Below, piece by piece: positions 35,927 through 41,469 of a DNA stretch of 41,469 bases. Under the pieces are notes generated by a model, which did no database searches, had not been told where the DNA came from, and was given only the letters and a program-made list of their open reading frames with translations. Within the stretch, counting starts at the first letter, position 1, and every line of letters starts with the position of its first letter. The position numbers and the translations under genes were made by a program. Source of the DNA: a bacterium (GTDB lineage: Bacteria > Sysuimicrobiota > Sysuimicrobiia > Sysuimicrobiales > Segetimicrobiaceae); the NCBI GenBank assembly GCA_035703895.1, contig DASSXJ010000169.1, positions 1-41,469 on the forward strand, read 5' to 3'.

Positions 35927-36637
35927 TCAGCGAGGGCGGGCAACCATGACGGCGATCAGTCCGGCGATGGCAACGATCTCTCCAAGAACCGCAGCCCGTG
36001 CCGTGCGCGGAGAGGCGCCGCGGCTGTTATATGGGGCCGCGGCAATGAAGACCCCCAAGCGATCCGTGTTCGCCAGAACCTGCTGGCTGCCGGTAAACAC
36101 CTGCGCCGTCAGAGGGACCCACGCCGGCTCGCCCAGCCGTAGAAGCTGAGGGGCGTGCACCGGGTAGCGGAGGACGATGGTGGCGGGAGCCGTGAGCACG
36201 GCCGGCGCTCCTGAAGCCGCATAACTGGCTTCGACCCTGTACGCGTTTCCATCGAAGCGGCGCGCATTCGGGGGCGGAGCGACCGTGGCCGGATCGAGGG
36301 GGGTAATCTTCACCTTCACCGTCGACTCGCCTGCCTGGGATGCGAGAACGCCTTGGGGAAGAGTGACCAGGGCTTGATCGTCATCGGTGGAAATCTCGGA
36401 CGCCCGCGACGGAGGACCGAGGGCGACGGTCCCGGATCCCGGCAAGGCAGGCTGGTTGTCCCGCACGCGCCAGGCCGGTGGATGCACCCAGCGGTAGGGA
36501 GGCAGCGGAACGAGACCGTCATACAGCAGCCTCGTGGGAAATGGCCACGCGAGTAAGACGGTTCCGAGGTAGCAGGCCACGGCCGCGACCCCACCGACGA
36601 GCCAGGCCGCGGCCCCGCGCGCGCGGGAACGGCTCAT
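35927..36637 (-). CDS. Two-helix membrane protein of unknown function
   Basis: The 236-residue protein has an N-terminal helix (about 10-30) and a C-terminal helix (about 213-232) flanking a domain of about 180 residues with several proline-rich segments (LPPYRWVHPPAWRV), a likely extracytoplasmic part. I recognise no known domain. The start ATG 36637 is 34 bases after the TatD stop; the open frame continues far upstream but antisense-frame to TatD and without similarity. It may be co-transcribed with tatD. Confidence 0.6.
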   Translation of the reverse strand: MSRSRARGAAAWLVGGVAAVACYLGTVLLAWPFPTRLLYDGLVPLPPYRWVHPPAWRVRDNQPALPGSGTVALGPPSRASEISTDDDQALVTLPQGVLASQAGESTVKVKITPLDPATVAPPPNARRFDGNAYRVEASYAASGAPAVLTAPATIVLRYPVHAPQLLRLGEPAWVPLTAQVFTGSQQVLANTDRLGVFIAAAPYNSRGASPRTARAAVLGEIVAIAGLIAVMVARPR

Positions 36638-36671
36638 AGGGTCGCCACGGCGTCGCGCACCCAGCGGAGCA

Positions 36672-37463
36672 TCACGATCCGGCGGCGAGGCGGATCGCCT
36701 CGTCCGAGAGCGCGAAGACGCTCCGAGCATTCTGCGCGAGGGCGGTTTCAAGTGATGCACTGTCTGTTCCGCGGGCGGCGGCCAGGGCGCGCGCGGTGTG
36801 GACCAAAAACGCCGGTTCGCACCGGCGTCCTCGGAACGGCTCCGGAGCCAGGTACGGGGCGTCGGTCTCCACCAGCAGACGATCGATCGGGAGGGCCCTT
36901 GCCACCTCCCGCAGTCCCGCGGACTTCGCGAAGGTGAGCGGGCCGGCAAACGAGAGCATCCATCCGGCGGCCGCGCAGCGCAGGGCCATATCGGGAGTGC
37001 CGGAAAAGCAATGGAGGACGACCCGGGCCGCCCCCTCCTCTCGGAGGATCTGTTCCACGTCCTCGTGCGCCTCGCGATCATGCACGACAAGCGGGAGATC
37101 CGCCTCGCGCGCAAGGCGGATCTGCGACCGAAACGCCTTGATCTGATGGGTGCGAGGGGCGTGGTCGCGATAGTAGTCCAGCCCAACCTCTCCGATCGCC
37201 ACAACCCGAGGATGACGGGCCAGCGTGGCGAGCGCCTCGAAATCCGCCTGGGTCGCGTTCCCGGACGCCTCAGGATGGATTCCCACTGCGGCCACCACGG
37301 AGGAATATCGCTCAGCCAGCGCGAGCGCGCGGCGGCTCCCATCGACCGAGGTTCCGGCCGAGACCATCAGCGCCACACCGGCCGACGCGGCGCGCGCGAC
37401 CACTTCGTCGCGATCCGCATCGAACGCGGGCGCATCCAGATGTGCGTGTGCGTCAATCCACAT
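36672..37463 (-). CDS. tatD: TatD family metal-dependent hydrolase
   Basis: TIM-barrel DNase/hydrolase, 263 residues. Metal ligands are visible in family order: IDAHAHLD (His6, His8), AIGEVGLDYY (Glu), VVHDRE (His), VLHCFSG (His) and LLVETDAPYLAP (Asp). TatD-type DNases act in DNA repair or turnover, but many members have unclear substrates. Start ATG 37463 follows GAGAGG; the upstream extension to 37511 lacks support. The short hairpin 35 bases away separates it from the TraG-like gene. Confidence 0.9.
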   Translation of the reverse strand: MWIDAHAHLDAPAFDADRDEVVARAASAGVALMVSAGTSVDGSRRALALAERYSSVVAAVGIHPEASGNATQADFEALATLARHPRVVAIGEVGLDYYRDHAPRTHQIKAFRSQIRLAREADLPLVVHDREAHEDVEQILREEGAARVVLHCFSGTPDMALRCAAAGWMLSFAGPLTFAKSAGLREVARALPIDRLLVETDAPYLAPEPFRGRRCEPAFLVHTARALAAARGTDSASLETALAQNARSVFALSDEAIRLAAGS

Positions 37464-37497
37464 CCCAGGCCTCTCGCGCGGCGGCACACAAACCCCA

Positions 37498-37530
37498 TCC
37501 ACGGCGCCCACAAAGATCGGGCGCCGTGGA
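37498..37530 (-). terminator. Perfect 12-bp hairpin between traG-like gene and tatD
   Basis: TCCACGGCGCCC and GGGCGCCGTGGA arms (37498-37509, 37519-37530) with a nine-base loop. On the minus strand it lies 20 bases after the traG stop, followed by GGGGTTTGTG, a weak U-tract. It most likely ends the ssb-traG transcript. Confidence 0.6.
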
Positions 37531-37550
37531 CGGACAGCTGGAGACGGCTT

Positions 37551-39179
37551 CTACGCGCCGGGGAGCTCTCCTCCGGTTGCCGCGGGCCCCGGAACGCCTC
37601 CAGAGGGCCGTGGGGGAACCCGACGGGCAGGCGCTGCAGACACGGCGTCCGGAGAGGCCACGGCGAGGGGCGGCGCCGGCCGACGGCGCAACGGAAACGG
37701 CGGAGGGGAGATTGAGAAGCCGCGGATCGCATAGTAGCGCGCCTGCCACAGTGGGAGGGGTCGAGCCGCGCCTGCCAGTGCGATCACCGCCCCGTCGGGA
37801 ATCCGCGTGAGATCCTCAACCGCCATAAGTGGGCGGACGTGCGGACGCACCGTCGTGCTGCGATCTCCCCGGCCCCGGGTCGTCACCGATACGGCCGGGA
37901 CGGTCGTGCGGCCCAGCCACGCGCTGATCATTCGGGCGGTCTCGAGATCTCCAGCCCGGAACAGCAGCTTTGTCTCTGTGTTCCCGACCAAGGTCCGGGC
38001 TTCGACCCGGCCGTAGACTTCCTCGATCTGACTCAGCACTTGGACGCCGAGCAGGACGCTGATCCCGCGCTCCCGGAGCGTCGGGAGCGATTCGCTGAGG
38101 CCGGGGAGGTATCCGAATTGCCGGAACTCATCAAGATACACGCGCACCGGGACGCGGAGTCCCTCGCGTTCCGCCAGCTCGATCAACTCATCGAGCAGAT
38201 CCGCCACCAACCATGCGATCAAGGGCTGCTGCTGGGGGGCGTCGGCCTCCGGCATCAGGATGTACAGCGCCGATGGTCCCCGGCCCAAGGCGGTCAAGTC
38301 GAAGTGACGTGCCGTCGCCTCCACCACCAGCGGATCGGCCCAAGGCGCCAACCGTTCGAGCAGGCCGGTGACCGCCGCCTCCTGCACGCGCCGCTCCCGC
38401 GCCGAGAAGATCCCGTGCCGCTCGCGGACCTCGGCGACGCGGCTGGATCGGAGCGTCTCCCGGATGCACGCCGGCCCTCCCATAACGAGGCGGTAGACGG
38501 CACCAACGGTGTGACCGCCCCGAGGACGGTCCTGCTGCACATGCAGAAAGAGCAGCATCGCGAGATCCGCGGTGGCGGCGGCGTAGACGTGCGCGTCGCC
38601 AGAGAGATTCCGGGGCGTCGTGTTCTGGACGAGCAGGGTCGCCTTGCGTTGCGCCGATCCGATCGAGTCAACGCGGGACAGCGGGTTGTAGCCAATCGAC
38701 CCCTCGAAGTAAGGGCAGAACAGGTGGGCCCGCGCCCCATACCGGCCCGCTGTCACGTTCCAAAGGGACCGCGGGCCGGTCTTGACATCGAGGACCACCA
38801 CACTCTCGCGGGCAGGGTCGCGAAGAAGGAGGTTGGGGGCGATCGCCCCCGCGGTCTTCCCGGTCCTCGACGGACCCACCACCAGCACGTGGCCGGAGAG
38901 TTGCTCCTCCGTCAGGTAGAGAGGCGTCCGGGAGCGGCCCCACAGGCCGAGCAGAAATGGACCTCGGGCCGCGCACGGAGCCGCATCCTTCCAGGTCCCC
39001 CAACGCGCGCCGGCCAGGGGGCTCGGCCGTTCTTGCAAGACGCGCCCAGCCCGCAGGAACGCGATGATCAGCGTCACGGTCAGCGTGAGCGCCCAGGACA
39101 TCGCGGCAAGACCGCCGTGCGCTCCCAACCAGACCACCGCTGCCAGAAGAACGATCCGGCCGATCCGATACCATCTCAT
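37551..39179 (-). CDS. TraG/VirD4-like type IV coupling ATPase
   Basis: Conjugative DNA-transfer ATPase family, membrane-bound. The 542-residue protein has two N-terminal helices (about 7-42), Walker A GPSRTGKT (102-109), Walker B VRVYLDEF (345-352), and the GVQVLSQIEEVYG and NTETKLLF segments of the motor domain; the tail from about 500 is proline/alanine-rich. This is shorter than many coupling proteins but contains the core. Its ATG overlaps the stop of the replication-relaxation gene as ATGA. No relaxase or mating-pore gene is visible in the window. Confidence 0.85.
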   Translation of the reverse strand: MRWYRIGRIVLLAAVVWLGAHGGLAAMSWALTLTVTLIIAFLRAGRVLQERPSPLAGARWGTWKDAAPCAARGPFLLGLWGRSRTPLYLTEEQLSGHVLVVGPSRTGKTAGAIAPNLLLRDPARESVVVLDVKTGPRSLWNVTAGRYGARAHLFCPYFEGSIGYNPLSRVDSIGSAQRKATLLVQNTTPRNLSGDAHVYAAATADLAMLLFLHVQQDRPRGGHTVGAVYRLVMGGPACIRETLRSSRVAEVRERHGIFSARERRVQEAAVTGLLERLAPWADPLVVEATARHFDLTALGRGPSALYILMPEADAPQQQPLIAWLVADLLDELIELAEREGLRVPVRVYLDEFRQFGYLPGLSESLPTLRERGISVLLGVQVLSQIEEVYGRVEARTLVGNTETKLLFRAGDLETARMISAWLGRTTVPAVSVTTRGRGDRSTTVRPHVRPLMAVEDLTRIPDGAVIALAGAARPLPLWQARYYAIRGFSISPPPFPLRRRPAPPLAVASPDAVSAAPARRVPPRPSGGVPGPAATGGELPGA

Positions 39180-40018
39180 CGTCGTCCCTCCGTTCCATCC
39201 GGCGGGACGACCCCACCCGAGAGCCCCAACAGAGCGTCCGGCGGAAGCACCGGGTCCAGGCCAACCGAGTCCGCGAGCCCCGCCGGAAGTTCGGCCGCGG
39301 TCCCGGCCCAGAACCGCTCCAGGCCGGACTCAGCGGCCAACCGCGCGGCGACAGCGGCGCGACAGGCGTCCTTGCAGGCGAACAGGATCCAACTCAAGGC
39401 GCGGGCCTCCCAGATGGGCTCTACTCGTCGCATCTCGGCCACCCGCTGGAGGTAACGATACCGCCTGAACTTTGCGGCCAGAGCGGCGGCGGCCATTGTC
39501 CCCTGATCGAGCTCAACGCAGTACATCCACGCGGCGCCACCGGCCGCGGCGGCCAGGATCATGGCGTCTGGGACCACGCGCGTGTCGTCGAGATCAACCC
39601 CGGCGTGGTGGCTTCCATACCAGCGAAACGGTCCCAAGCGACGCTCTCGGTACAGCGTGCACAGGTCACAGAAAATCTGGTTCGTGGCGATCAGGTGATC
39701 CATCTGGAGGGCGGCCAGGGCGTCCGAGCGGGGTGTTCCGTGAACAGATTCTCCAAGTTGAGCCGCGACCGCGCGGCCGAGGGGCGTCAGGCACCAGAAT
39801 GCCCGGCGGTCGTCAAACGTCCGGTGCGTAAGACAGTCTATCACCCCGCGACGGCGCAGCAACGTCAGCCGCTGAGACGTGGTCGTGAGGGACGCGGAGA
39901 AAAAGCAAGCTTGCCGGATCTGCGTCGTGGTGAGGTAGCGCAGTTCGCGCAGAAGCGTGACGAGCGCGCAATCACGCGGGGTCATCCGCATGATCGCGGC
40001 CGCGGAGTCGGAGCCCAT
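39176..40018 (-). CDS. Replication-relaxation family protein (winged helix)
   Basis: Family seen mostly on mobile elements next to TraG-like genes; biochemical role unclear. The 280-residue protein starts with a winged-helix region (about 10-95): RDCALVTLLRELRYLTTTQIRQACF and SQRLTLLRRRGVIDCL. The central part has DHLIATNQIFCDL, VPDAMI, CVELDQGT and FRRYRYL, segments that I recall from the replication-relaxation domain (PF13814). Start ATG 40018 is nine bases after AGGAAAGGAG; ATG 40027 abuts that site and is less likely. Confidence 0.75.
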   Translation of the reverse strand: MGSDSAAAIMRMTPRDCALVTLLRELRYLTTTQIRQACFFSASLTTTSQRLTLLRRRGVIDCLTHRTFDDRRAFWCLTPLGRAVAAQLGESVHGTPRSDALAALQMDHLIATNQIFCDLCTLYRERRLGPFRWYGSHHAGVDLDDTRVVPDAMILAAAAGGAAWMYCVELDQGTMAAAALAAKFRRYRYLQRVAEMRRVEPIWEARALSWILFACKDACRAAVAARLAAESGLERFWAGTAAELPAGLADSVGLDPVLPPDALLGLSGGVVPPDGTEGRR

Positions 40019-40350
40019 TTCGATCATCTCCTTTCCTACCGATGTCACCGCACGGATCTCAGGGCTGCATGGATAGCCGGCCGACGTCAAGCCGTTGTGG
40101 GGGAACCCGGCGGCACGCCGTCACCCGTGGTGAGGGGTACGAGACGATGATAGTGAACCGGTCGTGCGGGGGGAGCGCAGGGCATGAGGGTTCCACGACC
40201 GGGCCTCCGGTCCGGCGGTCCCCTCAACGCCGATCGATCAGGATGGGCGGATCAGGCTAGCAGGTCACGGCCGGAGTGCGGCCGCGGGCAAACGGGGTAC
40301 GTGCGCCGGCCAAAGCTCCGGGCGGATGGATCAGCCGGGCGCAGCTGACG
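40019..40350. other. Intergenic region between ssb and the replication-relaxation gene
   Basis: I see no coding gene in these 332 bases. The clearest structure is an inverted repeat, CCGGTCGTG (40158-40166) and CACGACCGG (40194-40202), with a 27-base spacer. A second, weaker one is CGGCC-7-GGCCG near 40270-40285. Either could be a terminator remnant, protein-binding site or transfer origin. Confidence 0.5.
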
Positions 40351-40764
40351 TTAGGCGCTCTCGGGCGAGGCTTCAGGGTCCTCGATCACATCGGGATGAG
40401 CTTCCCCGGCCTCTTCGGAAGATCGATCGACATCGGCCTCGACCTTTGGCTTGTCGAGGAACCACACGCGATCGCCGATCACTTCGGTCACCCGGCGGCG
40501 TGCGCCGTCCTGGGTCTCGTATGAACGGGTCTGGAGCCGCCCCTCTACGGCGACCAGGCGGCCACGGCTGCAGTATTGTCCTACCTGCTCTGCGAGCTTT
40601 CGCCAGGCAACGCAGTTGATAAAATCCGCGTCGCGGTCTCCCGCCGCATTCTTGAAGTCGCGGTCGACGGCAAGCGTAAACTGCGCCATGGGATGTCCGT
40701 TGCTTACGTAGCGTAGTTCTGGATCTCGAGTGAGTCGTCCAATCAGCTGAATGCGGTTCAGCAT
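40351..40764 (-). CDS. ssb: Single-stranded DNA-binding protein
   Basis: OB-fold protein that coats single-stranded DNA. The 137-residue product has MLNRIQLIGRLTRDPELRY, GHPMAQFTLAVDR, FINCVAWRKLAEQV and GRLVAVEGRLQTRSY (OB-fold over about 1-108), then an acidic tail. The tail ends in EASPESA and lacks the conserved acidic DDDIPF-type tip that recruits partners, suggesting a specialised, element-borne SSB. Start ATG 40764 has GGAGGGAGC upstream; the extension to 40785 is unneeded. First gene of the ssb-relaxation-traG run. Confidence 0.92.
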   Translation of the reverse strand: MLNRIQLIGRLTRDPELRYVSNGHPMAQFTLAVDRDFKNAAGDRDADFINCVAWRKLAEQVGQYCSRGRLVAVEGRLQTRSYETQDGARRRVTEVIGDRVWFLDKPKVEADVDRSSEEAGEAHPDVIEDPEASPESA

Positions 40765-40911
40765 CGCTCCCTCCTCTCCGATCAAAGATACTCTCTGAAC
40801 CTGTGACCCGGAGCTCTACGCGATTTCGACCTGAGGCTCCACGATGGGCCGCCCCGTCTGCACCTGCCGCTGCCATCGGCCTGCGACAGATCCTCACCGT
40901 ACATTGCCTGC

Positions 40912-40940
40912 AGAGTAACAGAGTGATGTTATAATGTCAA
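40912..40940 (-). promoter_or_regulatory. Candidate promoter of ssb
   Basis: TTGACA (40940-40935), 17-base spacer and TGT-TACTCT, an extended -10 (hexamer 40917-40912, three of six). It would give a leader of about 140 bases before ssb. Confidence 0.45.
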
Positions 40941-41234
40941 GATATACATATGTTCGGGCAATAGCGGTGAAACGCGGCAGAGGTGTTTATGGACGTGCTT
41001 ACAGGATGCGCCGAGCCGGCCGATTCCGGCGGGTTCGGGACATTCTAGGGTGCCGTGAGGAACACGACCATCAGTATCCGGTCTGGCAGTCAAATAGGCA
41101 ACCTCTGATTCTTTCTACAAAGTTCGTTGAACCACGTTTACCCTGCGGCGCCCGCAACCCGGCGTACAGCGACGCCAAAGGCCAGTTAGTTCAACAAAGA
41201 GCGACGGACCTCGATACGTGATGCCCGAGGTCCT

Positions 41235-41260
41235 ACCATCCCGTGCCAACGGGTGGTTTT
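41235..41260 (+). terminator. Terminator-like hairpin
   Basis: ACCA-(T)-CCCGT, loop GCCA, ACGGG-TGGT, then TTT: a nine-pair stem with one bulged T, followed by a short U-tract. It could end a plus-strand transcript from the TATAAT near 40930. Confidence 0.4.
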
Positions 41261-41334
41261 GCGGTGCAAAGGTCGCGGGACGTGCAAATTAACCCCAAAT
41301 TGACTTCTTCCCACAAACACTGGGTTCAACGTTC

Positions 41335-41347
41335 TGCTACACTGTAG
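41335..41347 (+). promoter_or_regulatory. Extended -10 with small palindrome before the last gene
   Basis: TGC-TACACT (41335-41343) is an extended -10 about 29 bases before the ATG at 41372. CTACA-C-TGTAG (41337-41347) is a perfect palindrome overlapping it. No good -35 was found. Confidence 0.4.
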
Positions 41348-41371
41348 ATGCTCCCCATTCGACAAAGGCAT

Positions 41372-41469
41372 ATGAAGGCGGTGGTTCGCATGAGAGTCGG
41401 GGCTGCCCTGACGCTCGCTTCGCTCTTAGCTGTTTTTGGAATCGGACTCAATACCGACGCAAAGCCGGG
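41372..41469 (+). CDS. Secreted or lipid-free exported protein, N-terminal fragment
   Basis: Only the first 32 codons are in the window. My translation gives a basic start (MKAVVRMR) and a hydrophobic stretch (about 9-24), then NTDAKPG: a typical Sec signal peptide with a probable cleavage near residue 30. AAAGG precedes ATG 41372; ATG 41390 is also in frame and would shorten the basic part. Product unknown; the gene continues to the right. Confidence 0.55.
   Translation, partial: MKAVVRMRVGAALTLASLLAVFGIGLNTDAKP

Larger units (their letters stand above)
40765..41371. other. 607-base gene-poor, AT-richer region
   Basis: No supported gene. It contains a minus-strand promoter for ssb (40912-40940), an overlapping plus-strand TATAAT (40930-40935), hairpin-forming stretches (near 41015-41030 and 41160-41176), a terminator-like hairpin (41235-41260) and a promoter for the gene at 41372. 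It looks like a regulatory or small-RNA region, or the edge of an inserted segment. Confidence 0.5.

Noticed and set aside
40934-41221. 95-codon plus-strand frame, arginine-rich
   Set aside because: Its ATG falls in a TATAAT, there is no ribosome-binding site, and the composition is not protein-like.
41250-41290. Possible cyclic-di-GMP or other riboswitch (GCAAAGG...GGGACG)
   Set aside because: The spacing between the conserved blocks is too short and there is no paired P1 stem. I could not support it.

Overview
The window is a GC-rich bacterial chromosome segment packed with central-metabolism and amino-acid biosynthesis genes, almost all on the minus strand and often overlapping by 1-4 bases. 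Several features suggest an uncultivated, deep-branching Gram-positive-like (Terrabacteria) lineage: a terminator-type leucine T-box, a YerC/TrpR-family regulator next to the his genes, a mycobacterial Sdh1-like succinate dehydrogenase, and the citramalate route to isoleucine. No marker gene fixes the taxon; a CSP1-3/Sysuimicrobiota-like organism is only a guess.

Layout. (1) 1-8482, minus: one respiratory/TCA run, sdhC-sdhA-sdhB (Sdh1 type) - frdA-frdB-frdC-frdD (E. coli type) - icd - mdh; mdh runs off the left edge. (2) 8483-10922, plus: a divergent regulatory region, an aspartate ammonia-lyase/fumarase-family gene, and a membrane-anchored ClpP-like serine proteinase. (3) 10951-13549, minus: PduO-type cobalamin adenosyltransferase and an S9 peptidase. 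(4) 13675-21003, minus: his operon hisZ-hisG-hisD-hisB-hisH-hisA-hisF-hisIE, ending in a metallophosphoesterase. It has two promoter-like sites, one carrying a palindrome over its -10. (5) 21132-30393, minus: ilvB-ilvN-ilvC-leuA-cimA-leuB-panE-yerC-ccmH, headed by a sigma70 promoter and a T-box leader whose specifier is read here as CUC (Leu). (6) 30784-37463: a membrane protein, a methyltransferase, tRNA-Arg(CCG), a bactofilin-like membrane protein, a glycosyltransferase, ComB, an M48 protease, an unknown two-TM protein and TatD. (7) 37551-40764, minus: ssb, a replication-relaxation protein and a TraG/VirD4-like coupling ATPase, resembling part of a conjugative element. (8) 40765-41469: an AT-richer gene-poor stretch, then the start of a secreted protein cut by the right edge.

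How the genes work together. Region 1 interconverts isocitrate, 2-oxoglutarate, succinate, fumarate, malate and oxaloacetate, with separate predicted enzymes for succinate oxidation and fumarate reduction. The enzyme at 8616 makes or consumes fumarate. Region 5 supplies valine, leucine, isoleucine (via citramalate) and a pantothenate step. Region 4 makes histidine but lacks hisC and any recognisable histidinol-phosphate phosphatase. The candidate his regulator yerC lies at the distal end of the leucine-controlled transcript, immediately upstream of the his promoters, which suggests a link between branched-chain and histidine synthesis.
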